DNA of 64,000 bases, from assembly GCF_014197855.1 (NCBI RefSeq), contig NZ_JACIGJ010000001.1, positions 62,001-126,000 of the forward strand. The letters are read 5' to 3'. The DNA comes from Roseospira marina. Lineage in GTDB: Bacteria > Pseudomonadota > Alphaproteobacteria > Rhodospirillales > Rhodospirillaceae. This document shows, piece by piece, positions 48,601 to 56,527 of the stretch. Below the pieces are notes generated by a model. That model worked only from the letters and a program-made list of their open reading frames with translations. It made no database searches and had not been told where the DNA came from. The translations under genes were made by a program, and so were the position numbers. The number at the start of each line of letters is the position of its first letter. Positions within the stretch are counted from its first letter, which is position 1.

Positions 48601-49276
48601 GCTCGCCCAGCGCCACGACCCCGCCCTGGCCGTCGCCGAAGATCTGCACCTCGATATGGCGCGCAGTCTCCACGTAGGTTTCGAGGAACACGCCGTCGTC
48701 GCCGAAGTTGCTGGCGCCGAGGCGCCGCACCACCTCGTACTCCGTCGCCAACTGGGCGGCGTCGCGGCACAGGCGCAGGCCGATGCCGCCGCCCCCGGCG
48801 GTGCTTTTCAGCATCACCGGATAGCCGATCGTCTCGGCGGCGGCCGTCGCGGCCTCCAGGCTGTCGAGCAGGCCCGACCCCGGCACCAGCGGCACCCCGG
48901 CGGCCTCCGCCGCCGCCCGCGCCTCGTGCTTCAGGCCGAAGCGGCGCAGATGCTCCGGGCGCGGGCCGATGAAGGCGATGCCCTCGGCGGCCAAACGCTC
49001 GGCGAACGCCACGTTCTCGCTCAGGAAGCCATAGCCGGGGTGCACCGCCTGGGCGCCGGTCTCGCGACAGGCGGCCAGCACGGCCTCGATGTTCAGATAG
49101 CTGTCGGCGACCGGCGCGGGGCCGAGCCGCACGGCGCGGTCAGCCTCCCGCACATGCGGCGTATGGCGATCGGCGTCCGAATAGACGGCCACCGAAGTGA
49201 TGCCCATCGCGGACAGAGTCCGGATGATCCGGCGGGCGATCTCCCCCCGGTTGGCGACGAGAACGGTTGTGAACAC
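45665..49276 (-). CDS. biotin-dependent guanidine carboxylase (urea carboxylase family)
   Basis: This 1203-residue enzyme uses ATP and bicarbonate to carboxylate guanidine. The domains are biotin carboxylase with ATP-grasp (about 1-445; LKSTAGGGGIGLRLC), a KipA/PxpC-like carboxyltransferase half (about 460-770; TTVQDWPGRVGYWDVG), a KipI/PxpB-like half (about 820-1030), and a biotin carrier domain with biotinylated Lys1167 (LESMKMEI). Older annotation calls this urea carboxylase. The DUF1989 partners and guanidine-I riboswitch in the same operon point to guanidine. The start is GTG at 49276, three bases after the preceding stop. Confidence 0.9.
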   Translation of the reverse strand: MFTTVLVANRGEIARRIIRTLSAMGITSVAVYSDADRHTPHVREADRAVRLGPAPVADSYLNIEAVLAACRETGAQAVHPGYGFLSENVAFAERLAAEGIAFIGPRPEHLRRFGLKHEARAAAEAAGVPLVPGSGLLDSLEAATAAAETIGYPVMLKSTAGGGGIGLRLCRDAAQLATEYEVVRRLGASNFGDDGVFLETYVETARHIEVQIFGDGQGGVVALGERDCSLQRRNQKVVEETPAPTLPDTVRQALHAAAVALGQAVAYESAGTVEFIYDADSGRFFFLEVNTRLQVEHGVTEAVYGVDLVAWMVRQAAGDMPPLDTLPLTPHGAAIEVRINAEDPVRDYRPGSGTLTRVAFPEGVRLDGWIETGTEVTPFYDNLLAKLIVTGPDRAGAVAALRAALAETRIDGVDTNLDYLRQIAAAPWFAEGAVATRVLAAVPPNARSIEVLAPGALTTVQDWPGRVGYWDVGVPPGGPMDARSFRLINGLLGNPEGAPGLECTLTGPTLRFLGDAVIALGGADMTATLDGAPVPVWQAVPVRSGQTLALGTVSGPGQRTYLAVRGGLDVPLYLGSAATFTLGGFGGHATGALRAGDALRIRHAPSGLGPCGDRVPAKRRPELTHDWDVAVLYGPHGAPDFFTDDDIATFFDTAHEVHFNSARTGVRLIAPKPKWARADGGEAGLHPSNIHDNAYAVGTIDFTGDMPIILGPDGPSLGGFVCPATIIQAELWKIGQLKPGDRVRFHAVSPEEAETRRRAAEASIAGQPAPEPPPAPTVQTSRCAPDGAILAEGESNGTRVVYRRAGDAYTLVEFGPDQLDLTLRFQAHTLMEWLQAEQVPGVLNLTPGIRSLQIHHDSAALPTARLLDTLRRAEAELPPVDDIAVPSRTVYLPLSWDDESTREAIRKYQSSVRPDAPWCPSNIEFIRRINGLKDEQAVKDIVFGAEYMVLGLGDVYLGAPVATPVDPRHRLVTTKYNPARTWTPENAVGIGGAYLCVYGMEGPGGYQFVGRTIQMWNRWRSPPPFEPGKPWLLRFFDRLRFFPVSAAELAEARAAFPHGAYPLRIEEDVFRLADYRAFVDRNAEDIAAFQAHRDRAFQAERQRWAELGLAEVVEEDSGATASAAVLDLPDGAVTVDAPIPGSVWKLLVGPGDRVESGQDVAILESMKMEIRVPSPQAGVVQEARVQPGHTVQAGEALLIVTTA

Positions 49277-49279
49277 GGC

Positions 49280-49918
49280 TTAATCCCAGATCAGCACGTC
49301 GATGGGGGTGGGGTCGTAGGCGTTGCAGGGGTTGTTGAGCTGCGGGCAGTTGGAGATGAGAACGATCACGTTCCTCTCCGCGCGCATCTCCACGTATTTC
49401 CCCGGCGCGCTGATGCCGTCCTCGAAGGTCAGGCCCCCGTCCGGTGTGATCGGAACGTTCATGAAGAAGTTGATGTTGTGGGCGATATCCCGCTTGGTCA
49501 GCCCGAACTCCGGATGCTCCTGCACCGCCTTCAGCCAACTGTCCCGGCAGGCATGCATGTGCTTTTTCTCCAGGGCATAGCGCACGGTGTTGGATTCCGT
49601 GGCGCAGGCCCCGCCCAGGGTGTCGTGCCGGCCGCAGGTGTCGGCGACGATGGTCAGCAGGGGCCGCCCCGCGTCCGAGCGCAGCACGCTGCCCGTGGTG
49701 AGGTAGACGTTGCCCTGTTCGCGGATCGTGTCGACCGCGCTGTAATGCTCCGCCGGGTCGTCGGCGTTGAAGAACAGGGTATCGGCGGCTTGGTTGCCGT
49801 GGGTGTCCAGGATGCGCAGGGTCTGGCCCTGGCGGACCACCTTCATCCAGTAGTCCCCGGCCGGCACCGTTTCGTGCAGAACGGCGGCGGCGGTGTCGCG
49901 TGTGCTTTCGGTCAGCAT
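49280..49918 (-). CDS. carboxyguanidine deiminase subunit, DUF1989 (second gene)
   Basis: This 212-residue protein belongs to the urea-carboxylase-associated DUF1989 family. In guanidine operons two such proteins form the CgdAB deiminase that converts carboxyguanidine to allophanate. Visible family marks are [35 protein letters not shown] with metal-type Cys and His, [10 protein letters not shown] and [27 protein letters not shown] lies just upstream of the ATG at 49918. Which of CgdA or CgdB this is cannot be decided by eye. Confidence 0.87.
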   Translation of the reverse strand: MLTESTRDTAAAVLHETVPAGDYWMKVVRQGQTLRILDTHGNQAADTLFFNADDPAEHYSAVDTIREQGNVYLTTGSVLRSDAGRPLLTIVADTCGRHDTLGGACATESNTVRYALEKKHMHACRDSWLKAVQEHPEFGLTKRDIAHNINFFMNVPITPDGGLTFEDGISAPGKYVEMRAERNVIVLISNCPQLNNPCNAYDPTPIDVLIWD

Positions 49919-49935
49919 GGGTCGATCCTCCCGCC

Positions 49936-50694
49936 TCAATGTCCCGCCGTCGGCGCGCAGGCCGTGTACAGCTCTGTGTTGGCGAAGCCGCGCTGGTTTT
50001 CCGGCCGGAAGGTGCGGCAGTAGTCGTCTTCCGCCACCGGCTCGGCGCGATGGAACTGGTACGTGACGGGGCGGCGCGGGTAGTCCGCCGCGGTGCTCAT
50101 GGGGTGCGGGCAGGTGTGGAACAGCACCAGCGTATCCATCTCGAACCGCAGGGCCACGGAACTGCCTGCGGGGCTGTTGCCGGGGTCGAAGGTCAGGGCG
50201 CCGGCCTCGTCGGCCTGCACCCGCGAGAACAGGTTCAGCGGCGCGGGAAGATCGCGGCGTGTCAGGCCGTACTTGGCGGCCTCGACCAGGAAGCTGTCGT
50301 GGCCGTTCTGGGTCCAGTCGTTGCGGGCCTCCTGGTAGGTCCGCGTGCCCCACCGGTCGGCCACCATGGCGGCGGTCAGGGTGCCGCCGACGGTGTCGTG
50401 CCAGCCGACGGAGTCCTCGACGATGGAGCAGAAGATCCGGCCCATGTCGGAGTACAGGCAGTGGCCCCGGGTCAGCTTGAACGTATGCTGCCCCTTCAGC
50501 GTGTCGGGCGCGTTGTAGCGCTCCAGCGTGTTGGCCGGGTTGAAGAACACCATGCCGACGTTGGCGCCACCCTCGACGTCGATCAGACGCAGGGTGATGC
50601 CCCGCCGCACCGTGAAGGACCAGTGGGCCCCGCCGGGCAGGGTGTCCTCGTACAGCGGTGTCGCGAATGAGGAGGGCGCGGATGAGGAGGTCAT
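49936..50694 (-). CDS. carboxyguanidine deiminase subunit, DUF1989 (first gene)
   Basis: This 252-residue DUF1989 protein is the partner of the next gene product. It has [56 protein letters not shown] and a C-terminal HTCPHPMS segment. The start overlaps the end of the ABC ATPase gene by four bases, tying it to the transporter. The role as one half of carboxyguanidine deiminase is taken from known guanidine operons with the same gene set. Confidence 0.87.
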   Translation of the reverse strand: MTSSSAPSSFATPLYEDTLPGGAHWSFTVRRGITLRLIDVEGGANVGMVFFNPANTLERYNAPDTLKGQHTFKLTRGHCLYSDMGRIFCSIVEDSVGWHDTVGGTLTAAMVADRWGTRTYQEARNDWTQNGHDSFLVEAAKYGLTRRDLPAPLNLFSRVQADEAGALTFDPGNSPAGSSVALRFEMDTLVLFHTCPHPMSTAADYPRRPVTYQFHRAEPVAEDDYCRTFRPENQRGFANTELYTACAPTAGH

Positions 50695-51569
50695 GCGGTC
50701 TCACCGTCGCGGGGGGCCGGGTCGTCCCGGCGCGTTGATGGAGCCGGGGCCGGGTCGTCCCGGTCGGCCTGGGCGGCCATGGCCGCCAACTCTTCGCCCA
50801 GGTCATCCGTCGCGGTGCCGTGTTCGGCCTCCCGCAGGCGCTCCTTGATGGGCGCGGCCGGATCGAGGGCGATGTCAAAGGTGATGCGGGCGCCGAAGCG
50901 CGCGGCGTCCTTTTCGGTGGGGCGGTCGAAAGCCACCACGCGGGTGCCCAGATAGAACGCCTCGCGCAGATCGTGGCTGACCATGAACACGGTCATGCGC
51001 GTGTCCCACCACACCGAGAGCATCAGGTCGTGGATATCGGCGCGGATGCCCGGGTCGAGGGCGCCGAACGGCTCGTCCAGCAGCAGGATCCGGGGCTTGC
51101 GGGCCAGCGCCTGGGCGATGGCGAGCCGCTGCTGCATGCCGCCCGACAGCTGCGCGGGATACTTGCCGCGCGCCGCGGCCAGGCCCACGCCCTCGAGCAG
51201 CGCCCCGGCCTCGTCCAGCGCGGCCCGCCGGGCGCGGCCGAACAGCCGCCCGGTGACGGGGGCGCGTTCGAACTCCAGGCCCAGGGCCACGTTCTCTACT
51301 GCTGTCAGGTGCGGGAACACCGAGTACTTCTGGAACACCACGCCGCGATCGGGCTGGGGCTCATTGGCCAGCGGCTGGCCGTCCACCAGGATGGTGCCCC
51401 GCGTGGGCGTCTCCTGGCTCAGCAGCATGCGCAGGAAGGTGGACTTGCCGCAGCCGGACGGACCGACCAGCGAGACGAAGGAATGCGGGGCGACGTCCAT
51501 CGAGATGCGCTCCAGCACCACCTGATCGCCGTATTCCTTCCACAGGTTGCGGACTTCGACGCGGCTCAT
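50691..51569 (-). CDS. guanidine ABC transporter ATPase
   Basis: This 292-residue nucleotide-binding subunit has Walker [12 protein letters not shown]-loop [11 protein letters not shown], signature [14 protein letters not shown] and Walker [14 protein letters not shown]. The C-terminal 40 residues are an acidic, low-complexity tail. It resembles the nitrate/sulfonate/taurine class. It overlaps the permease and the first DUF1989 gene by four bases each. Guanidine as cargo is inferred from the riboswitch and the enzymes. Confidence 0.9.
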   Translation of the reverse strand: MSRVEVRNLWKEYGDQVVLERISMDVAPHSFVSLVGPSGCGKSTFLRMLLSQETPTRGTILVDGQPLANEPQPDRGVVFQKYSVFPHLTAVENVALGLEFERAPVTGRLFGRARRAALDEAGALLEGVGLAAARGKYPAQLSGGMQQRLAIAQALARKPRILLLDEPFGALDPGIRADIHDLMLSVWWDTRMTVFMVSHDLREAFYLGTRVVAFDRPTEKDAARFGARITFDIALDPAAPIKERLREAEHGTATDDLGEELAAMAAQADRDDPAPAPSTRRDDPAPRDGETA

Positions 51570-52390
51570 CGGCTGGCGCCCTCCGGGGCGAACCAGGGGA
51601 ACAGGCGGGCCTGAAGCACGCGCAGCAGCCAGTCGAAGGAAAACGCCAGCAGCGTGATCCAGGCGACGTAGGGCAGGATGACGTCCATCGCCAGATAGCG
51701 GCGCACCAGGAAGATCCGGTACCCAAGCCCGTCCTGGGAGGCGACGGCCTCGGCCGCGATCAGGAACAGCCACGCCGCGCCCAGCGATAGCCGCACCGAG
51801 TCCATCAGGCGCGGCCACATCTGCGGCAGCACGACCCGGGTGCAGATCTGCCACGTCGAGGCCCCCAGGGTCTGCGCCTTCACGATCTGCTCGGTCGGCA
51901 GTTCGGCCACGCGCATGGCGATGTCGCGGGCGATGAACGGGCCGATGCCCGCGAACACCAGCACGAACTTGGACAGCTCCCCCAGCCCGAACAGGATGAA
52001 CAGGATCGGCAGGATCGCCAGCGGCGGGATCATCGCGACGGCCGACAGAAAGCCGCCCAGCGTGGCCCGTGCATAGGGCAGCAGCCCCACCGACACCCCG
52101 ACCAGCAGCCCGAACACGGTGGCGATGGCCACCCCGCCGGCGATGCGGGTCAGGCTGGCCACGGTATCGACCCAGAGAAGGTAGTCGCCGGTGCGCTTGT
52201 CCGGGGTGAAGGCCATGCGCGTGATGGCGTCGCCCAGCGCCGTGAAGGAGGGCAACAGCTTGTCGTTCGGGTTCTCCGCCAACCGCATGTCCGAGCCGAT
52301 GGCGTAGGCGGCGATCAGCAGCGCGAACGGCAGCATGGCCAGAAGCAGGCGCGTGGGACGGTCCGGGTGCCTGTTCACCAGACGGGTCAT
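51566..52390 (-). CDS. guanidine ABC transporter permease
   Basis: This 274-residue inner-membrane protein has about six helices and the BPD_transp_1 fold, with an EAA-like loop (VKAQTLGASTWQICTRVVLPQMWPRL, about 170-195). The first helix is LLLAMLPFALLIAAYAIG. It is followed by the ATPase with a four-base overlap and preceded by the binding-protein gene across 101 bases. Confidence 0.9.
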   Translation of the reverse strand: MTRLVNRHPDRPTRLLLAMLPFALLIAAYAIGSDMRLAENPNDKLLPSFTALGDAITRMAFTPDKRTGDYLLWVDTVASLTRIAGGVAIATVFGLLVGVSVGLLPYARATLGGFLSAVAMIPPLAILPILFILFGLGELSKFVLVFAGIGPFIARDIAMRVAELPTEQIVKAQTLGASTWQICTRVVLPQMWPRLMDSVRLSLGAAWLFLIAAEAVASQDGLGYRIFLVRRYLAMDVILPYVAWITLLAFSFDWLLRVLQARLFPWFAPEGASR

Positions 52391-52491
52391 GGCGGCGATC
52401 CTGTGGACGGCGGAAACAAGAGGGGCGAGGAGGGGGCCGGAACGGGGCGCGGCGCCCGCAGAACGCGGGGCCGCCCCCGTCTTGACCGGTC

Positions 52492-53580
52492 CTACAGGGC
52501 GCCGTCGGCGGCCATGTCCATGTAACGGGTGGTGAAGCGCAGATTGACGTTGGACTCGTCGCCCATCACCGTGCCGTCCGCGAATTCGATGCCCACCACA
52601 TCGGCGCTGGGGGCGCCGTCGCCCAGCAGACCATGATCGAACAGGAAGGTCCGCACCGACTCCATGGTCGTCTTCAGGTCCTCGGAGGCGCCGAACGCGG
52701 CGGCCTCGGCCGGATCGAAGAACATCTTGGTGCTCGCGATCTGCATGTCGTAGCCGGCCAGATCCGTCCCCGAGGCCTTGCCCATGGCGGCGCGGGCGGC
52801 GCGGCCCGCCTCGGTGTCGGACATCATGATGCCCATGGTCTCGTACCAGGTGCCGGCCAGCGCCTTGCCGAACGCCGGGTTGTCCGCCAGCGTCTCTGAA
52901 TTGACTACCGTCAGGTCGATGATCTCGCCCGGAATGTCGGAGGAGTCGAACACCTTGGTGGCGTTGGGCATGGAGAGGATCTCGGCTACCAGGGGGTTCC
53001 AGGTCACGACGGCGGTCACGTCGTCGGTCTGGTAGGCGGCGATCATGTCGGCGTCGGAGGTGTTGACCACGGTGACATCGCGTTCCGACTTGCCGAGGGT
53101 CGCCAAGGCCCGGGCCAGCAGGTAGTGCGAGACCGACAGCTCGACCAGATGGACGTCTCGGCCGAGCACGTCCTCGACCGAATCACCGTCCTTCAGGATC
53201 AGCGCGTCGTTGCCGTTGGAGAAGTCGCCGATCAGCAGGGCGGTGCTGTCCACGCCGCCGACCGACGGAATGCCCAGCGTGTCCATCTGGGTGGCGGTGA
53301 CGCCGTCGAAGGCGCCGGCGGTGTACTGGTTGATCGACTCGATGTAGTCGTTGAACTGCACGACCTCGATATCGATGCCGTACTTGTCGGCCCACTTGTC
53401 CACGATGCCGTTGTCGGCCGCCCACCCCCAGGGCATCCAGCCGACATAGATGGACCACGCCAGTTTGAAGCTGGTTTTTTCGGCCGCCTGGGCGCTGGGC
53501 GCGGCGGCGGTCAGGCCGAAGGCCACGAGGGCGGCGGCCGCGACGGCGCTGGTGCCGAAGATCGTCTTGAAGGGATTCAT
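52492..53580 (-). CDS. guanidine ABC transporter substrate-binding protein
   Basis: This 362-residue periplasmic protein has a signal peptide (about 1-32, cleaved after PSAQA) and the NMT1/TauA-type fold, of the group often labelled putative urea-binding proteins. Stretches include LAWSIYVGWMPWGWAADNGIV and FDGVTATQMDTLGIPSVGGVD. It is the first gene after the guanidine-I riboswitch. Its GGGAG ribosome-binding site (53590-53594, nine bases before the ATG) abuts the end of a switchable stem. Confidence 0.9.
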   Translation of the reverse strand: MNPFKTIFGTSAVAAAALVAFGLTAAAPSAQAAEKTSFKLAWSIYVGWMPWGWAADNGIVDKWADKYGIDIEVVQFNDYIESINQYTAGAFDGVTATQMDTLGIPSVGGVDSTALLIGDFSNGNDALILKDGDSVEDVLGRDVHLVELSVSHYLLARALATLGKSERDVTVVNTSDADMIAAYQTDDVTAVVTWNPLVAEILSMPNATKVFDSSDIPGEIIDLTVVNSETLADNPAFGKALAGTWYETMGIMMSDTEAGRAARAAMGKASGTDLAGYDMQIASTKMFFDPAEAAAFGASEDLKTTMESVRTFLFDHGLLGDGAPSADVVGIEFADGTVMGDESNVNLRFTTRYMDMAADGAL

Positions 53581-53589
53581 GGTGTCAAA

Positions 53590-53676
53590 CTCCCAAGGTT
53601 CTGCCTTGTCCCGAACCTTGTGGGTTTAACACGCACGGCGAAACCTGCCGGTGGCCAATGGCCAACCCTACAAGGT
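53590..53676 (-). promoter_or_regulatory. riboswitch expression platform with competing stems
   Basis: On the minus strand, ACCTTGTAGGGTT (53676-53664), directly after the aptamer, can pair with AACCCACAAGGT (53626-53615) with one bulge. The same downstream segment, as CAAGGTTC (53620-53613), can instead pair perfectly with GAACCTTG (53601-53594), whose last base is the first of the GGGAG ribosome-binding site. The two pairings exclude each other, which suggests control of translation start. Confidence 0.65.
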
Positions 53677-53806
53677 CTCCCGGGCTTTTGTCCCGCCGTG
53701 TACCCAAGGGCTGTTAACCCCAAGGGCTGCTGCTCTCGGACCAGCCGTTCGTCGTTGTGCGCCTGTGCGCGCCACGCCGAACCGGAACCCTAGCCGCTCT
53801 AGGATC
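53672..53806 (-). ncRNA. guanidine-I (ykkC) riboswitch aptamer
   Basis: Read on the minus strand, the leader has the conserved blocks of the ykkC RNA in order: CTAGGGTTCCG (53793-53783), GGCTGGTCCGAGAG, then ACACGGCGGGACAAAAG and CCCGGGAGACC (ending near 53674). This class binds free guanidinium and turns on export or degradation genes. It lies about 90 bases upstream of the transporter binding-protein start and explains the operon's function. The promoter is not certain; a TTGCGT-17-CATACG pair lies just upstream. Confidence 0.93.
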
Positions 53807-53950
53807 CCGTATGCCCAATTTCGGTCCGGGACGCAATGCGGAATTTGATGAAAACAAATGCAGGGGAACCTAAGGGACCGGTTTTGCGTATATAATAGGC
53901 AGAAGGGGCGCGGGTCGGTCGGGATGGTCCGGACGGACGGACCGCACGTC

Positions 53951-54064
53951 ACGACAGGGGACGTATCCGCGAGGATACCGCGCAGAGCGGGGCGCGTGCC
54001 TTCGTCCCCTGGCCTTCGTGCGTGGATTAGCCTTTAGGCCGTAATCCATAAGGGGCCCCCTTAT
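53951..54064 (+). ncRNA. candidate structured RNA of unknown class
   Basis: A 9-bp stem CAGGGGACG/CGTCCCCTG (53955-53963 with 54003-54011) encloses two hairpins. One is TATCC-GCGA-GGATA (53964-53977), with a GNRA tetraloop in the rightward sense. The other is CGCGC/GCGCG (53979-53983 with 53992-53996). Then come GGATTAGCCT-TT-AGGC-CG-TAATCC (54024-54047) and the palindrome ATAAGGGG-C-CCCCTTAT (54048-54064). A consensus TATAAT lies at 53891-53896. It could be a leader for the DUF2336 gene or a separate small RNA. Confidence 0.45.
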
Positions 54065-54376
54065 GTCCTGCTGCGTGTTTTGGGCGGTCGCAAGTCCCTG
54101 TCTGGCGCCGATTCATCGCGCGATTTCCCGCCTCGTGAAGACTTCAGGCTCGGGTGCGTGCTCGGCCAAGGGGGGGGAGGGTGCGAATCGGCGCATCAAA
54201 TCCGTGATAAAATCCATGGAGTGCTTGCAATATTTTGGCGTATGGATGTGTCTAAAATCACCTATAAGGTTGATTCTTTCCACCTCAAGGGCTACCCAAG
54301 TCCTTCTGATCCATCTTTGGGGGGTGGTGATGGTCTTTTGGATTTCGATACATCTGAATCGGGGCCGGGGGCGCGC

Positions 54377-55585
54377 ATGATGGAAGACCCTGAGCGCATA
54401 GGTGGTGGTGGCCGGTCGGAGGATGGGCCGCAGACCTCTGCCAATCCAAGGTCAGCGGAGCGAATTAGCGCCGCCATTCTGCTCGATCTCGCCCGGCAGC
54501 GATCTCGGGAGTCGCGCGAAGACCTCGCCACATACATGTCGGACCTGTTGGACCGGCAGAACGCGGCTCTCGACGATTCGGAGCTGGGACTGGTCACCGA
54601 CATTCTCCGCAACCTGATCTACAAGGTTGAGGGGGCGGTCCGCCACCGCCTCGTAAATTTGCTCGCCGACAATTCCCGATGTCCCCGGGACCTGATCTGG
54701 TTCCTCGCCAACGAACCCATTGATGTGGCGTATCCGATCCTTCTGCGCAGCGCGGTCCTGCGCGACATGGATCTGATCGAGTTGCTTCATCACAAGGCCA
54801 TCGAGCATCGTATCGCCATCGCCCGCCGCCCGAACCTGCCCAAATCCGTATCGGAGGCGCTCGCCCACGATCGTGAGTCCCCGGTCATCCTGGAGCTTTT
54901 GAACAACGAGTCGGCGCAGATTGCCGAGGTGACATTGGCCTACCTCGTGGAGCGGTCTCGCGTGGAGCGGGAGTTCCAGGAGCCGCTCTTGATGCGGCCG
55001 GAGATGACCCCGGATTTGGCCGAGATGCTGTATGCCTGGGTGTCGGGCGCGTTGCGGACGTTTATCCTGGAGACCTGGGACGTCCAACCCGCGGTGATCG
55101 ACGATGGCTTGGACGCCGTCCGGACCCAAAATACGCTGTTGCCGGACGACGAGGTCCTCTCGGTCCGGGCCGATGCCTTGGCTGAAGCTCTCGTGTCCGA
55201 CCGGGGCCGCCTGAGAAGTCTGTGTCTGTGTGCCATGGAAGGGGGCGACGTCCGACTCGCAGTCTCGCTCATCAGCGCGGGCCTGGGCCTCCGCAAGCCT
55301 TTGGTGCGGCGTATTCTGTTTGAGGAGGCATTCGAGTCCCTGGCGATCGTGTGCCGGGCGCTCGGCATGACGCGAATAGAGTTCCTGGAACTCCGCGCGA
55401 TCATCACGGAGGTCCGCTCCAAGAGCGAAGATGGTGTCGCCGATGGTCCCCAGGCTGCCGGGGATTTCTATGACCGCGTCGATAGTGAGACCGCCTGCTC
55501 CGTCGTGGCGCACTGGACCCAGAAGTCCGATCCCCTGGGCGCCGTGCGGCCTTCTGACGGCCCTCTGAACCGGCGTATGGTCTGA
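54377..55585 (+). CDS. DUF2336 family protein
   Basis: This 402-residue protein belongs to DUF2336, an alphaproteobacterial family of unknown function with helical, HEAT-like repeats. Stretches such as LVNLLADNSRCPRDLIWFLANEP, LHHKAIEHRIAIARRPNLP and VLELLNNESAQIAEV recall paired helices. An in-frame ATG at 54242 would add 45 residues, but the codons between 54242 and 54376 are unusually AT-ended, so that part is probably untranslated leader. No good ribosome-binding site is seen at either start. Confidence 0.8.
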   Translation: MMEDPERIGGGGRSEDGPQTSANPRSAERISAAILLDLARQRSRESREDLATYMSDLLDRQNAALDDSELGLVTDILRNLIYKVEGAVRHRLVNLLADNSRCPRDLIWFLANEPIDVAYPILLRSAVLRDMDLIELLHHKAIEHRIAIARRPNLPKSVSEALAHDRESPVILELLNNESAQIAEVTLAYLVERSRVEREFQEPLLMRPEMTPDLAEMLYAWVSGALRTFILETWDVQPAVIDDGLDAVRTQNTLLPDDEVLSVRADALAEALVSDRGRLRSLCLCAMEGGDVRLAVSLISAGLGLRKPLVRRILFEEAFESLAIVCRALGMTRIEFLELRAIITEVRSKSEDGVADGPQAAGDFYDRVDSETACSVVAHWTQKSDPLGAVRPSDGPLNRRMV

Positions 55586-55758
55586 CCCGACAGGGGCTCA
55601 GCCCAGGTGCGGTCGTCTTGGACCGGGAGGCCGCGCCTGCGACCGGCGCGTCGGCACGGCCGAGCGTCCGCAGCGGCGGACGTGCATGGTCGGGCCGATA
55701 TGGTATGCTCGCTACCCCTTTTGGTCCGGGCCGTCCGCCCCCAGCATGAGATGTCGTG

Positions 55759-56016
55759 ATGCCGTCAGCGTTTTGCCGCCGTCGTTCCCGGTTCCTTGCC
55801 GCGCTTCCGGTTGTCTTCGTATCCGCCTGCGCAGGAGGGCTGACCGAGCGCGAGGCGCAGGACCACATGGAGTTGTTCTGTCAGACCCACGGGTGTGTGT
55901 GTGCCGAAGATAGCCTCGTGCCGTTCGCGACGGCGGACAAGCGCGAGCCGAACTGGCGGGTCAGTGGAGAGCCGTACTGCCCGCAGGGGTTCCATCTGGA
56001 CACGGCGGACGACTGA
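55759..56016 (+). CDS. small lipoprotein with cysteine-rich mature part
   Basis: This 85-residue protein has a signal sequence (RRRSRFLAALPVVFVSAC) whose FVSAC fits a lipobox, followed by a short mature domain with several further cysteines (ELFCQTHGCVCAEDS and EPYCPQGFH). The function is unknown. A GTG three bases before the ATG is an alternative start. It is a single gene, convergent with the NifX-like gene. Confidence 0.6.
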   Translation: MPSAFCRRRSRFLAALPVVFVSACAGGLTEREAQDHMELFCQTHGCVCAEDSLVPFATADKREPNWRVSGEPYCPQGFHLDTADD

Positions 56017-56065
56017 GTCCAGTCGCCCACCGCCGGGACATCGCCGTTTCGTGGGGGGATCGGCT

Positions 56066-56527
56066 CTAGGCCGCCGACGTGGTGCCGCCGGCTTCGCGAT
56101 CATGGCAGCAGGTGTGCCCGTCCGCATGGGTGTGACCATGCCCGTGCGCATGGCCATGTCCCTGGCCACGGTGGGCGCCGCAGCAGGTTGTGGCGGGGCG
56201 GCGGACGTCGATCTGGCCCGCGGCGATGGCGCGCAGAATGACCTGCGGGTCGGTCTCCTCGGGGCTGGTCACGACGGTAACGCCCCGGCCAGCGAGACGC
56301 TGGAGGAAGCCGTCCCCACACTCCTTCGTGACGAGGACATCAAGCGTGTCCAGCGGATGCGCGCCTTCCCCCTTGAATTCGTGCATCGACATTTCCGTCG
56401 GCAGGTCGAAGCGCTCGACTTCCGTGGCGGTGCCGTCCGAAGCGAGCTCGAACACGAGAAAGCGGCGGGTGCGGCCGGCGTGGCCGGTGATGGTGCGAAA
56501 GTTCTGACTGGTGAATCCGATGCGCAT
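56066..56527 (-). CDS. NifX/NifB-C family protein with His-rich tail
   Basis: This 153-residue protein has the dinitrogenase iron-molybdenum cofactor biosynthesis fold (about 1-112), with MRIGFTSQNFRTITGHAGRTRRF, VLVTKECGDGFLQRLAGRGVTVV and QVILRAIAAGQIDVRR. Family members carry FeMo-cofactor precursors or Fe-S clusters. The tail (113-143) has paired cysteines (TTCCGAH, TCCHD) around a His/Gly run, which should bind metal ions. It is 52 kb from nifHDK, so a nitrogenase role is uncertain; stand-alone relatives of unknown function also exist in non-diazotrophs. Confidence 0.78.
   Translation of the reverse strand: MRIGFTSQNFRTITGHAGRTRRFLVFELASDGTATEVERFDLPTEMSMHEFKGEGAHPLDTLDVLVTKECGDGFLQRLAGRGVTVVTSPEETDPQVILRAIAAGQIDVRRPATTCCGAHRGQGHGHAHGHGHTHADGHTCCHDREAGGTTSAA

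Noticed and set aside
45665-49276. Plain urea carboxylase
   Set aside because: The operon begins with a guanidine-I riboswitch and carries two DUF1989 deiminase-type genes, which fit guanidine better. Activity on urea is still possible.
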